From Marinifilum sp. N1E240 (GTDB lineage: Bacteria > Bacteroidota > Bacteroidia > Bacteroidales > Marinifilaceae), in NCBI RefSeq assembly GCF_009295825.1, contig NZ_WHKF01000006.1:124001-188000 (forward strand): a stretch of 64,000 nucleotides of DNA. The letters are read 5' to 3'. The notes beneath the pieces are model-generated. The model was not told where the DNA came from, ran no database searches, and worked only from the letters and a program-made list of their open reading frames with translations. Both the position numbers and the translations under genes were made by a program. Positions 50,836 to 59,955 of this stretch are shown piece after piece (the first letter of the stretch is position 1; each line of letters starts with the position of its first letter).

Positions 50836-52086
50836 TTATGATTCTTTTATAGAATAAGCCATTAAAACATCTTCATGACGAACATACATCACTCCATCTT
50901 TAATTACTAAATGTGACCAATGCGGACCTTTTCCGTAAGGAACTTTAAATTCGCTAATCACTTTAAATTCTTTAGGATTTGCCTTTACCAAAGCAATGTT
51001 TCCATCTTTTTCATCGTAGCAATACAACATCCCTTCTGCTGAGATAATAGAACCTTTATTCTCCCATTCGGTTTCGAACATTTTCTCACCGGTATTCCAA
51101 TCCAAACAGCACCAACGTCCCATACGATTGTGTTCCCAGTTGGCTCCATAGATGTAACTATCGACCAAAACAGCACCTCCATGATGAACGTCCAATAAGG
51201 AATCAACATACGCCAATTCAACTCCTGATGCATCTTCGTTTAAGTCTAACATTACAGATTTGTGATCGTATCCGTTAGTTACATATATCTTACCATCCTT
51301 ATACAAAGGAGTATTGGTATTGATATTTGCTTTCCATTTGCCGCCAGCATATTTTCCGTAATCGAATTGCCAGTCAATGTTTCCATCAGATGGATTTACA
51401 CCTATGATATTGGTTTCGGTAACTGTTACGATTTGCTCCTTACCATTTTGGTTAATTAACAAAGGAGAAACATAACCAGGTTTATCATTTATGCTTTTTG
51501 ATTTCCAAACCGTTTCACCAGTCATTTTATTAAGTGCAACCATAGTTGTCTTCTCTCCACAAGGAGTAAAATACACCAAATCTTTCCAAAGCAATAAAGA
51601 TTCAGATAATCCCCAACGACCAAATTCACCTTCAAATAGATCACTAGCTTTTACTTTCCAAGTTATTTCACCAGTATGCGCATTAATACAAGCCAAATCG
51701 CCTTTACCACTTGATAAGTAGATTCTATCATCTTCAATAGTTGGTGTTGCGCGACTATCGGTAAAAGTACCATCCCAACCTCTACCATAAGGAATTTGCC
51801 ATTTTTCCTTACCATTTAGATCCAAGGCAATTAAAATATCCATTGAATCCTTTAATCCGGTAAAGTAAATTGTATTGTGCGCAACTGCTACTGAAGAATA
51901 TCCGACAGGAATACTATCCAAATGCCATAACATTTTTGGACCATCTGCTGGCCATTGCTTCAACAATCCAGTTTCCTGATATATTCCGCTACGATTTGGT
52001 CCGCGCCAATCGCTTGTTTCAGGTTTCAAAGTACATTGACTTAGGATTAAAATAGCTAATGCTCCAAGAATTAAAATACGTTTCAT
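50836..52086 (-). CDS. PQQ-like beta-propeller lipoprotein
   Basis: The 416-residue protein has a lipobox at ILSQC (Cys18) after MKRILILGALAILI. The mature part opens DWRGPNRSGIYQETGLLKQW and is clearly paralogous to the proteins at 36891-38108 and 52121-53335. Blades include GKEKWQIPYG, GEITWKVK, GETVWKSK and GNIDWQFDYG. It probably sits in the inner leaflet of the outer membrane or on the inner membrane. Catalytic residues could not be confirmed. Confidence 0.86.
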   Translation of the reverse strand: MKRILILGALAILILSQCTLKPETSDWRGPNRSGIYQETGLLKQWPADGPKMLWHLDSIPVGYSSVAVAHNTIYFTGLKDSMDILIALDLNGKEKWQIPYGRGWDGTFTDSRATPTIEDDRIYLSSGKGDLACINAHTGEITWKVKASDLFEGEFGRWGLSESLLLWKDLVYFTPCGEKTTMVALNKMTGETVWKSKSINDKPGYVSPLLINQNGKEQIVTVTETNIIGVNPSDGNIDWQFDYGKYAGGKWKANINTNTPLYKDGKIYVTNGYDHKSVMLDLNEDASGVELAYVDSLLDVHHGGAVLVDSYIYGANWEHNRMGRWCCLDWNTGEKMFETEWENKGSIISAEGMLYCYDEKDGNIALVKANPKEFKVISEFKVPYGKGPHWSHLVIKDGVMYVRHEDVLMAYSIKES

Positions 52087-52120
52087 AAGATTAGGGCTTA
52101 TTATAGATTTATGTAGTGTT

Positions 52121-53335
52121 CTAATTAGCTTTTAATGAATATATCATTAAAGAATTTCCATGACGAACATACAGGCGCTTGTTGTGAATTACAAGATGTG
52201 CCCAATGCTGCTTTTGTCCGTACGGTACTCTAAAAGAGCTTACCTTATTAAATGAATCTTCGCTAACATCAACCAATGCAATTTCGCCACTATCTCCATA
52301 ACAATACAACATGCCATCAGCGTAGATTACGTTTCCTTTTGACAGCATTTTAGCAGCAAACAATTGCTCACCAGTTTTCCAATCCAAACAAAACCATTGA
52401 CGATTTGAATGACCCGAGCCATAAATTTTACCATCCAAAAGAATGGCTCCTCCCATTTGGTTATCCAAAGTTTCATTTCTCCAGACTTCCGCCACACTTG
52501 ATCCATCTGCAGAAAGATTCAACATTACTCCACCTTTTCCATATCCGGTAAAACAATAGATCATACCATCTTTATAAATAGGAGTATTGGGATGAATTGA
52601 ATATTTATTTGGGAAATCAACATTCCATAGGAACTCACCGGTATCAGCATCAATACCGATAATGTTATTTTGAGTATGAGTAACCAAAAGTGATCGGTTA
52701 GGTAGTTTTACCATTGCAGGAGAACAATAGGCTGACTTGTCTCCATTTCCTTTTGCTTTCCAAATCAAACTTCCATCTTTTTTATTTAATGCAACCATAC
52801 TAGCTTCATCTCCACCAGGTGTACAAAACAACTTATCACCATCGACAAGTAAGTTTTCAGTCACTCCCCAACGGATATTTCCTCCATTGAATTCATCCAG
52901 CATGTTTTTTGACCAAAGCTTGTCACCATTAGAAGCGTTCATTGCAACCAATTCTCCATAACCACTATATACATACAGCATTCCATCGTTTACCATAGGT
53001 GTTGTTCTTACGCCATCATAAGAATCCATCCATTCTTTTCCATAAACACTTTTCCACAATTCATTTCCTGTATGATCTAAAGCAACAATGAAACCATTGT
53101 CACCTTCGGTTCCTGATGTATAAACTACATCTTTGGTTACAGCTGCAGAAGCATGTCCTTCTCCTAAATTATCAAAATGCCATAAAAGCTTAGGACCATC
53201 AACTGGCCAACTTTTTAACAATCCAGTATCTGGATATTTACCATCTCTGTTTTCACCACGCCATTGTGAATTATTCTGAGCGAATGTTGTTGTAACAATT
53301 AATATTAGGGCAAACGAAATAAGGTATCGTAACAT
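52121..53335 (-). CDS. Exported PQQ-like beta-propeller, first gene of the island
   Basis: The 404-residue protein has a signal peptide MLRYLISFALILIVTTTFAQ and then opens QWRGENRDGKYPDTGLLKSW. Blades include GNELWKSVYG, GDKLWSKN, GSLIWKAKG and GEFLWNVDF. It is closest to the lipoprotein encoded 34 bp downstream, indicating local duplication, but has no lipobox. It is the promoter-proximal gene, preceded by a 464-bp divergent region. Confidence 0.86.
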   Translation of the reverse strand: MLRYLISFALILIVTTTFAQNNSQWRGENRDGKYPDTGLLKSWPVDGPKLLWHFDNLGEGHASAAVTKDVVYTSGTEGDNGFIVALDHTGNELWKSVYGKEWMDSYDGVRTTPMVNDGMLYVYSGYGELVAMNASNGDKLWSKNMLDEFNGGNIRWGVTENLLVDGDKLFCTPGGDEASMVALNKKDGSLIWKAKGNGDKSAYCSPAMVKLPNRSLLVTHTQNNIIGIDADTGEFLWNVDFPNKYSIHPNTPIYKDGMIYCFTGYGKGGVMLNLSADGSSVAEVWRNETLDNQMGGAILLDGKIYGSGHSNRQWFCLDWKTGEQLFAAKMLSKGNVIYADGMLYCYGDSGEIALVDVSEDSFNKVSSFRVPYGQKQHWAHLVIHNKRLYVRHGNSLMIYSLKAN

Positions 53336-53339
53336 GTTC

Positions 53340-53799
53340 TTTTTTTTTATTGATTGAAATCACCTAAAGATACTGGCATTTCATCTTTATTTATTCATAC
53401 TATTCAATTCTTCACTAAATCTATTTTAGGTCTAAATAAAAACGAACAAAATTCAGCAACATCTTTTATACCAAAAGATCAAAAACCTTATTTTACAAAG
53501 TACTACTTCAACTCTTCTTATTTAGAATCAAAACAATCTTGTACGATTTCAATACACCGCTGTACGTAAGCGAACTTAAAAGACCCTCAAGTCTTATTTT
53601 ATTTACAATATCAAATAAAATGACCATGAGCAATTAAGTAATATTATCGCTTAAACAAGCCAATTAAGACTTATTTTAACAAGTTTTTAACGCATCTGCA
53701 AAGGGTAAAATTCCATGATAAAAACAAAGCATATCAATAATTACATTATCTTGTTATGCGTATAACTAAATTGGACATTTAATATTAAATTACACTTCG
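53340..53799. promoter_or_regulatory. Divergent intergenic region upstream of the island
   Basis: This 460-bp gap must hold the promoter of the leftward island and of the plus-strand lipoprotein. TATCTTTA (minus strand, 53365-53372), one mismatch from TAnnTTTG, lies about 30 bp before the island's first gene. A small hairpin AAGACCCTCAAGTCTT occurs near 53580. No regulator gene is adjacent. Confidence 0.35.
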
Positions 53800-54513
53800 A
53801 TGAAAAATCCTTTCTTCACTCTTTTGATCCTATTGATTGCTGTATTCTCTAGCTGTCAATCGGAACAAGCAAAAAAACAATATGATGCTATTCCTGAAAA
53901 TACCAATAAAATAACGGTAACTGAAGCTATTCCAGGAAGTACTTATACCTATTTAAATGGAAGCAATGGAACAAATAACATTTGGGTAGCCATTCGCAAT
54001 CAACCCATCGAAATTGGTAAAACATATTATTATACAGATGCCTTGGAGATGAAAAACTTTCACAGCAAGGAATTGAACAGAGATTTCCCTTCTATATTCT
54101 TTCTTAATTCTATTTCTGAACAAGCAATTCAAGGAAAAGCAATCCAGGGAGAAACAAAAATGAGCACCTCTCCTATGATGAAAAATCCAGCTAAAAAAAT
54201 TGAAGTAAAAATGAATACTAAAGCTGGAGTTACTAATTTGTCCGAACTCTTCGAAAACAAAAATAAATTTGAAGGAAAAGATATTATTGTACAAGGTAAG
54301 GTGGCAAAATTCAACAAAAATATATTGGGTAAAAACTGGATTCACATTCAGGATGGAACAGATTTCAATGGAGAATTTGATTTAACCATTACAAGCAAAG
54401 AAGTTGTATCTGTGGGAGAAACAATTGAAATTAAAGGCAAAATAGCCATCAACAAAGACTTTGGAGCTGGTTACACTTATGATATCATTATGGAAAATGC
54501 AACACTCCAATAA
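53800..54513 (+). CDS. Lipoprotein with C-terminal OB-fold domain
   Basis: This 237-residue protein has a lipobox at VFSSC (Cys19) after MKNPFFTLLILLIA. The N-terminal part (40-110) includes TYTYLNGSNGTNNIWVAI, seen in periplasmic redox-associated GW-like domains. The C-terminal 95 residues form an OB-fold like that of NrfJ-related proteins: KDIIVQGKVAKFNKNI, NWIHIQDGT and ETIEIKGKIAI. Nucleic-acid binding is unlikely outside the cytoplasm. It is divergent from the island, and a strong terminator follows. Confidence 0.72.
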   Translation: MKNPFFTLLILLIAVFSSCQSEQAKKQYDAIPENTNKITVTEAIPGSTYTYLNGSNGTNNIWVAIRNQPIEIGKTYYYTDALEMKNFHSKELNRDFPSIFFLNSISEQAIQGKAIQGETKMSTSPMMKNPAKKIEVKMNTKAGVTNLSELFENKNKFEGKDIIVQGKVAKFNKNILGKNWIHIQDGTDFNGEFDLTITSKEVVSVGETIEIKGKIAINKDFGAGYTYDIIMENATLQ

Positions 54514-54607
54514 TAATTTTTCATAAATTTTATTGTTATATTAAATATTTTTTCTAAATTTAATATAGTAATCTCAATTACTACATACAACTGATAATAC
54601 CCACTAG

Positions 54608-54634
54608 AAAAAGCGACTAGCGTCGCTTTTTTTC
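54608..54634 (+). terminator. Rho-independent terminator after the OB-fold lipoprotein
   Basis: AAAAAGCGAC-TAGC-GTCGCTTTTTTT forms a tight hairpin with a full T-tract, about 95 bp past the stop. Confidence 0.88.
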
Positions 54635-54752
54635 TTTCACAGAACAACATTCTATTTTTTCTCCCTCCTAATGAAAACCAAAACCTTTTAAAGATTTGCT
54701 TTTTATTCATGATTGAATTGTTAATTTTAAATCGTATTCCAATTTGATTTTC

Positions 54753-56987
54753 ATGAAGAAAAACCCTAACCAATACATTCCCCGATTAAGCTTATTGCTG
54801 TGTTTGCCATTATTTCTCGTTAATTGTAATCCAGACAATCAAATACTATATCAATCGGAACATTTCTCCTTACACCCCAACCGGGTTGAACAAGGTGATC
54901 TCACTGCTATCGCTATTAATGATGAATCTATAAAATCTAACTATCCAATTTCGACTCAATCCAATGAAACCATTTGGGAATTGAGTCAGAACCTAGACAG
55001 TTTGCCAAAGTACGAAAGTAGTTCAAGTCTACTTAATGCACTTTACAAGTTAGCTTTAGATGAATCTGAAATGATTATTTCTAATGACACTATCTTTACA
55101 TCAAATAAAAAAATACAAGCTGCCAATACCAGTGATCTGGCATATGCAACCATACTATCCATGGCAATAACACATCCAAAAATTGCCATGAAAAACTTAT
55201 TAAATAAAGTTAAACATGGCAAAATCGTTCAAAACTCGGGAACAGGTGGTTCATGGCCCATAAGTAGCGATCGAATGATATGGTCAACAGCTGCCTGGGA
55301 ACTGTATTTAAGTACTGGCGATTTAGATTGGTTAAAAAAAGCATATTTTATCATCAAGAATTCTACTGAAGATGATTTGAATGTAATTTGGGATTATAAA
55401 AATCATCTCTTTAAAGGAGAAGCAAGCTTTTTAAACAAAAGAGAACAGAGTTATCCTGCCTGGATGGAACCAAAAGATATTGCAGAATCCTACTCATTAA
55501 ACATACAGGCAATTCATTACAATAGCCTGAAAGTTTTAATTAAGATGGGTAAAATATTGAGTAAGGATACTCAGAAATACGAGCACGTAAGCCATGCTTT
55601 AAAAGGCAGTATTAAGCAAAAATTCTGGCTTACTGATAAAAATCGTTACTCACAATTTCTTTATCAATCAGATCATTTAAGCGCTTCCAAAAAATCAGAA
55701 AATCTAGGAGAAGCAATGCTTGTTTTATGGGACATTATACCGCTGGAAAGAAAAACTGCTATCGTAAACAACACTTCTGTTAGCGCTTATGGTATTTCTT
55801 GTTTTTCTCCACAAATTGCAAATGTTCCTACCTATCACAACAATGCAATCTGGCCCTTTGTACAAGCCTTTTGGAATCAGGCTGCTGCCCAAACCAATAA
55901 TATGGAAGCTGTTCACTGGGGATTGTCTTCTAGTTTAAGATCTACTGCTCTTTTCCTTACCAACAAAGAGTACTTTCATATGACTACGGGTGATTTTAAA
56001 AACAGTGAGAAAAACCAGGATGCTCACCTAAAAAGCTCTACCGGTTTATTGTCAAACTATTATAAAATTCTACTTGGCTTACATTACAAAGAGAACCAAT
56101 TGGAATTCCATCCATTTATTCCAAGGGAATTTAAAGGTCGACAAAAACTAACAGGATTAAAATATCGTAACACAACTCTTGATATTGAAGTATTAGGCTT
56201 TGGAGATAAAATAGCATCATACAAATTAGACGGCACACACTATAGAACTGCAATTGTTCCTAAAGATTTAGAAGGTCATCATAAAATTACCATAATGATG
56301 AACAACATAATTGCGCCTAAATCTTCATTTAAAACAAGCGAACCAATAATTGCTCCAAGAACCCCTGTTCTGACTTACAAAGATCAGCAATTAAATTGGA
56401 CAGCAATTGATGAAGCAGATCATTATAAAGTATATCAAAATGGAGAATTACTTCTAAAAACACAAGACACCTACATGTCTGAAGTCCAATTCAATGAACC
56501 AGTAGAATTCATGGTTCAAGCGATAGATAGCATGGGAAATTCATCTTTTTACAGCAAGCCTCTAAAATTGTTTACATCAAGCTATCAAAAATTTTTAGAA
56601 GCTGAAGATTTCCTTATTCACAGGAAAAAAAATTACGTTGAATTCAACAAAAAGGACAATCGTATTTACTATTTTCAAGTAAAAGCACCTAGAATTGGAA
56701 CTTATAACATTAGCTTTTTATATGCCAATAGTAACGGTCCTATCAACGATGGAGACAAGTGTTGCACAAGAAGTTTTTGGCTAAACAATGGGTACCTGGG
56801 AAGTATTGTATTCCCACAAAGAGGAAAAAACAATTGGAACAACTATGGTTACACCAATTCCTTTACGGTTGATTTAAAAAAAGGGAACAATTTTTTTAAA
56901 ATTAGTTATGAGGATTTCAACAAGAACATGAATGAAAAAATTGATAAAATAAGAATAGACAAAATCAGATTATTGAGAAAAGAATAA
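54753..56987 (+). CDS. Alpha/alpha-barrel glycoside hydrolase-like lipoprotein with C-terminal CBM-like domain
   Basis: The 744-residue protein starts at ATG 54753 and is lipidated at LVNC (about residue 29). Residues about 150-520 look like an (alpha/alpha)6 glycosidase barrel of the trehalase/GH63 kind: GTGGSWPISSDRMIWSTAAW, PAWMEPKDIAESYSLNIQAI, YHNNAIWPFVQAFWNQAAAQ. Conserved acidic residues may be catalytic. A fibronectin-III-like segment (about 570-640, TPVLTYKDQQLNWTAIDEAD) and a C-terminal CBM35-like region (AEDFLIHR...YYFQVKAP) follow. The exact GH family is uncertain. No SusCD pair accompanies it. Confidence 0.72.
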   Translation: MKKNPNQYIPRLSLLLCLPLFLVNCNPDNQILYQSEHFSLHPNRVEQGDLTAIAINDESIKSNYPISTQSNETIWELSQNLDSLPKYESSSSLLNALYKLALDESEMIISNDTIFTSNKKIQAANTSDLAYATILSMAITHPKIAMKNLLNKVKHGKIVQNSGTGGSWPISSDRMIWSTAAWELYLSTGDLDWLKKAYFIIKNSTEDDLNVIWDYKNHLFKGEASFLNKREQSYPAWMEPKDIAESYSLNIQAIHYNSLKVLIKMGKILSKDTQKYEHVSHALKGSIKQKFWLTDKNRYSQFLYQSDHLSASKKSENLGEAMLVLWDIIPLERKTAIVNNTSVSAYGISCFSPQIANVPTYHNNAIWPFVQAFWNQAAAQTNNMEAVHWGLSSSLRSTALFLTNKEYFHMTTGDFKNSEKNQDAHLKSSTGLLSNYYKILLGLHYKENQLEFHPFIPREFKGRQKLTGLKYRNTTLDIEVLGFGDKIASYKLDGTHYRTAIVPKDLEGHHKITIMMNNIIAPKSSFKTSEPIIAPRTPVLTYKDQQLNWTAIDEADHYKVYQNGELLLKTQDTYMSEVQFNEPVEFMVQAIDSMGNSSFYSKPLKLFTSSYQKFLEAEDFLIHRKKNYVEFNKKDNRIYYFQVKAPRIGTYNISFLYANSNGPINDGDKCCTRSFWLNNGYLGSIVFPQRGKNNWNNYGYTNSFTVDLKKGNNFFKISYEDFNKNMNEKIDKIRIDKIRLLRKE

Positions 56988-56997
56988 ACAATATTCC

Positions 56998-57528
56998 ATG
57001 AAAATAATTTTGGAAACAGATAGACTTACACTACGAGAATTCATACTCTCAGACGCAAAAGCCATGTTCGAATTAAATGCCGATCCTGAAGTCGTAAAAT
57101 ACACGGGGGATGAAGCTTTTAAATCTCTAGAGGAAGCCAAACTTTTTCTTTCGAACTATACAGATTACCAAATCAATGGTTATGGTCGCTGGGCAATGAT
57201 TACAAAATTAGATCATGAATTTATTGGCTGGTGCGGATTAAAACTAAATGAGGAGTTGCATATAGATCTTGGATTTAGAATTTTTCGTAATCATTGGAAC
57301 AAAGGATACGCAAGTGAAGCTGCAAAGGCTTGTCTTGATTATGGTTTCAATCATTTGGGTTTTGAAAAGATTATTGGCAGAGCTGTAAACGATAACCTTG
57401 CCTCCATAAAAGTATTGGAAAAACTGGGTATGAAATTTTGGAAAAATGATACTTGCCATGGCTTCGAGAACGCCAGATACTATCAAATTACAAACAATGA
57501 ATACAAATTACAAAATAAGAAAGGCTAA
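56998..57528 (+). CDS. GNAT acetyltransferase, RimJ/RimL type
   Basis: This 176-residue protein begins ILETDRLTLREFILSDAKAM, a RimJ/RimL-family signature. It contains acetyl-CoA site NHWNKGYASEAAKACLDYGF (about residues 99-118) and the ARYYQI strand. It may acetylate a protein N-terminus or a small amine. It starts 10 bp after the preceding stop and overlaps the next GNAT gene by 32 bp. Confidence 0.88.
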   Translation: MKIILETDRLTLREFILSDAKAMFELNADPEVVKYTGDEAFKSLEEAKLFLSNYTDYQINGYGRWAMITKLDHEFIGWCGLKLNEELHIDLGFRIFRNHWNKGYASEAAKACLDYGFNHLGFEKIIGRAVNDNLASIKVLEKLGMKFWKNDTCHGFENARYYQITNNEYKLQNKKG

Positions 57529-58018
57529 ACCAGAAGAATTCAAACACATTGGCTCTTTACTGATTAAGGTTTACTCACAATTGGATGGATTTCCGAAACA
57601 GGAAGATCAACCTAACTATTATTCTATACTTTCCAATATTGGTGAATTAACCACGAATCCGCACATCGAGCTATTAGTAGCTGTAAATGCTAACGGAAAA
57701 ATAGGTGGAGCAGTAGTATATTTCAACGATATGCAATATTACGGTTCTGGTGGAAGTGCTACGCAGGAAACAAACGCATCTGGATTCAGATTATTAGCCG
57801 TTGATCCTGAAGCACAAGGAATGGGACTTGGCAAGCAACTAAGTTTAGAATGCATCCGAAAAGCAAAAAAATTGAAACAAGCTCAAGTCATCATCCATTC
57901 AACCAAAGCCATGCAAGTTGCCTGGAAAATGTATGAAAAATTAGGCTTCAAGCGTTCTCTTGATTTGGATTTTATGCAGGAGGAATTGCCTGTGTTTGGT
58001 TTTAGGCTACATTTATAA
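57497..58018 (+). CDS. GNAT acetyltransferase
   Basis: This 173-residue protein starts at the ATG at 57497 (MNTNYKIRKAKPEEF), inside the end of the previous gene, implying coupled translation. An earlier start at 57446 would only add residues read from that gene. The acetyl-CoA motif is FRLLAVDPEAQGMGLGKQLS (about residues 96-115), and KMYEKLGFKR gives motif B. Substrate unknown. Confidence 0.86.
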   Translation: MNTNYKIRKAKPEEFKHIGSLLIKVYSQLDGFPKQEDQPNYYSILSNIGELTTNPHIELLVAVNANGKIGGAVVYFNDMQYYGSGGSATQETNASGFRLLAVDPEAQGMGLGKQLSLECIRKAKKLKQAQVIIHSTKAMQVAWKMYEKLGFKRSLDLDFMQEELPVFGFRLHL

Positions 58019-58045
58019 TTGATTCTCAATACTTAAAATAAATTC

Positions 58046-58077
58046 AGCCGAAACAGAAAAGTTTCGGCTTTTGTTTT
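58046..58077 (+). terminator. Rho-independent terminator after the GNAT pair
   Basis: AGCCGAAAC-AGAAAA-GTTTCGGCT is a perfect nine-pair stem followed by TTTGTTTT. Confidence 0.88.
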
Positions 58078-58091
58078 GATGCCTGAATCTC

Positions 58092-58122
58092 TTGTTATCA
58101 TTATGAAAAATGAATATATTTG
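58092..58122 (+). promoter_or_regulatory. Bacteroidota promoter for the DUF4349 lipoprotein gene
   Basis: TTG at 58092-58094 and TATATTTG at 58115-58122 fit the -33/-7 consensus with a 20-bp spacer. The start codon follows 23 bp later, implying a short leader. Confidence 0.6.
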
Positions 58123-58145
58123 ATTACATATCAATAAACTTATTT

Positions 58146-59003
58146 ATGAAGAACACCATCTTACTTCTATTGGCAGCAATACTATTGTGTAGTTGTCAAA
58201 CCGATCAATCTAACACCTTAGGTTTGGAATTTGCTGCTGAAGATGAAATGATTCCAGTGACACGCCAAACCAAATCCATGGCAGCTCCCAATCCAAATAC
58301 TCCCATCTTGCAACAGAACACGAGTGCAAAAATTATCAAAGATGGAAATATGAGTCTGGAAGTGAATGATATTCACGCCTCAAAACAACAAGTAGATTCT
58401 TTATTACATCAAAATAAAGCTTACTATTCCAATGAAAGATTCAACAATTCAACCTACGAGTTCAATTATATTTTAACATTAAGAATCCCAAATAATCATT
58501 TCGAACTGTTTATTGCTTCTCTGGAATCTGGAAATGCCAATGTCACTTTCAAAGAAATTACAGCACGAGATGTAACCGATCAATTTATCGATTTGGAAGC
58601 TCGTTTAACCAATAAAAAGAGCTATTTAAAGAGGTATCGTGAACTACTTTCAAAAGCCAAAACAATTAAAGAAATTCTCGAAATTCAGGAGAAAATAAGA
58701 AATCTGGAAGAGGAACTAGAAAGCACTGCAGGTCAATTAAAATACTTAAACGATCAGGTTAACTTTAGCACACTTCGATTGGTCTTAACACAAAAGAAGG
58801 ATTACAAATACAAGCCAACGGAACGTGACAGTTTCGCTGAAAGATTAAAACAATCTTTCTCAAAGGGTTGGAATGGATTTGTTGATTTCATTCTAATTGT
58901 AATCAAAGCTTGGCCATTCTGGTTTATCCTTGCAGGAGTAATTTATGTATTCCGCAGAATAAGGCGAATAAAAAAACTAAAAAAGACAGACTCTTCGAAA
59001 TAA
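58146..59003 (+). CDS. DUF4349 domain lipoprotein
   Basis: This 285-residue protein starts at ATG 58146 (MKNTILLLLAAILLCSC), with a lipobox at LCSC. The DUF4349 domain spans about 60-220: SLEVNDIHASKQQVDSLL, LRIPNNHFELFIASLE, DLEARLTNKKSYLKRYRELL, and a coiled coil EILEIQEKIRNLEEELEST. One C-terminal membrane helix follows (AWPFWFILAGVIYVF). The family role is unknown, but it is an envelope protein tethered at both ends. Confidence 0.88.
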   Translation: MKNTILLLLAAILLCSCQTDQSNTLGLEFAAEDEMIPVTRQTKSMAAPNPNTPILQQNTSAKIIKDGNMSLEVNDIHASKQQVDSLLHQNKAYYSNERFNNSTYEFNYILTLRIPNNHFELFIASLESGNANVTFKEITARDVTDQFIDLEARLTNKKSYLKRYRELLSKAKTIKEILEIQEKIRNLEEELESTAGQLKYLNDQVNFSTLRLVLTQKKDYKYKPTERDSFAERLKQSFSKGWNGFVDFILIVIKAWPFWFILAGVIYVFRRIRRIKKLKKTDSSK

Positions 59004-59072
59004 CACAAATATCCGGGTAGATTGAAACATCATGATTTGACCTACTCGGATTCTACAATTATAAACCTGCAA

Positions 59073-59354
59073 ATGAGTCTCATATTGAAAACGAACAAAC
59101 TCTTCTCCCTTATTAACATCTCAATTGCTTTTCTTATTTTAATTTTCGATCTGATAATTTATATTGTACTGGGTATGATGTTAATGAATTATGATGATTC
59201 CTATGAGGAAAGCAAAGGTATTTACTGGAGTTACGAGAGCATGACTTCTTCTGAAATTTTATCTTCATCTGCTTTTGCAGCCTGGAATCTTATCAATTTG
59301 ATTTTTATTGGATTTATCCTTTATAAATTGATTAGATACCTCAAACAAAAATGA
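59073..59354 (+). CDS. Small membrane protein, two helices
   Basis: This 93-residue protein starts at the ATG at 59073; a TTG start 51 bp upstream is possible but less likely. Hydrophobic segments run LFSLINISIAFLILIFDLII and AAWNLINLIFIGFILYKLI, with an acidic loop YDDSYEESKG between them. Not recognised. It follows the DUF4349 gene by 69 bp and may be cotranscribed. Confidence 0.55.
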   Translation: MSLILKTNKLFSLINISIAFLILIFDLIIYIVLGMMLMNYDDSYEESKGIYWSYESMTSSEILSSSAFAAWNLINLIFIGFILYKLIRYLKQK

Positions 59355-59399
59355 GATTCAGTAAACCAAATTTCATTCTTACATTCTTAAAAAAACTTG

Positions 59400-59948
59400 C
59401 TAAAATGAATCCTCAGACATCGTTTGATCCAACAAATAAAAATAAACGAAAGCCATTAGAACAATAAGAATATAAGTCCATCTTAATTTCAACCTTTTCA
59501 AATCTTTAAATATTGATTTTGCTCCCAATTTTTCATTTTTAACAATTTGGGTGTTTGCCAAAAAATCTCCTATTCTCCTCTGAGGATAAATCAAACAGAT
59601 TATTACTTCTATTGGCCAAGCAACACAAATGGTCAAATTACGAACGAAGCACTGCAATTCACTTGCATTCTCGCCAGTTTTTCTGTCAATTACCTGAAAT
59701 CCCATTATTCTTTTCGCCAGACTTTTTCCACCAACAAAATCTTTATTCAAATAAAGAAAGACAAATGAATAAAAAATAAAAATTCCAAATTCATTGCTCA
59801 TCATATTGGGATATTCTGTTCCAATCAAAGCCAATATTATCATCAGTGGAACTATTATACCAATCATTATAGCATGATCGAGAAACATACTTATTAAACG
59901 ACGATCTTTTGGAATAGCACTTACTCTACTTTTAATTGAATCTTCCAT
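59400..59948 (-). CDS. RDD-family membrane protein
   Basis: This 182-residue protein starts at ATG 59948 (MEDSIKSRVSA), 7 bp after the stop of the MORN gene; earlier in-frame ATGs would overlap that gene. The RDD signature is RRLISMFLDHAIMIGIIVPL near the N-terminus, with GGKSLAKRIMGFQVID in the middle and RNLTICVAWPIEVIICLI later. Four membrane helices. Members have proposed transport roles, none certain here. Confidence 0.82.
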   Translation of the reverse strand: MEDSIKSRVSAIPKDRRLISMFLDHAIMIGIIVPLMIILALIGTEYPNMMSNEFGIFIFYSFVFLYLNKDFVGGKSLAKRIMGFQVIDRKTGENASELQCFVRNLTICVAWPIEVIICLIYPQRRIGDFLANTQIVKNEKLGAKSIFKDLKRLKLRWTYILIVLMAFVYFYLLDQTMSEDSF

Positions 59949-59955
59949 AATTCTT

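Noticed and set aside
36891-53335. Classical PQQ-dependent alcohol dehydrogenases
   Set aside because: The propellers lack visible catalytic Asp/calcium sites and heme domains and are shorter (about 400-475 residues) than quinoprotein dehydrogenases (about 600), so binding or scaffold roles are as likely.
53354-53569. 71-codon plus-strand frame upstream of the OB-fold lipoprotein
   Set aside because: It lies in the divergent promoter region with no recognisable features.
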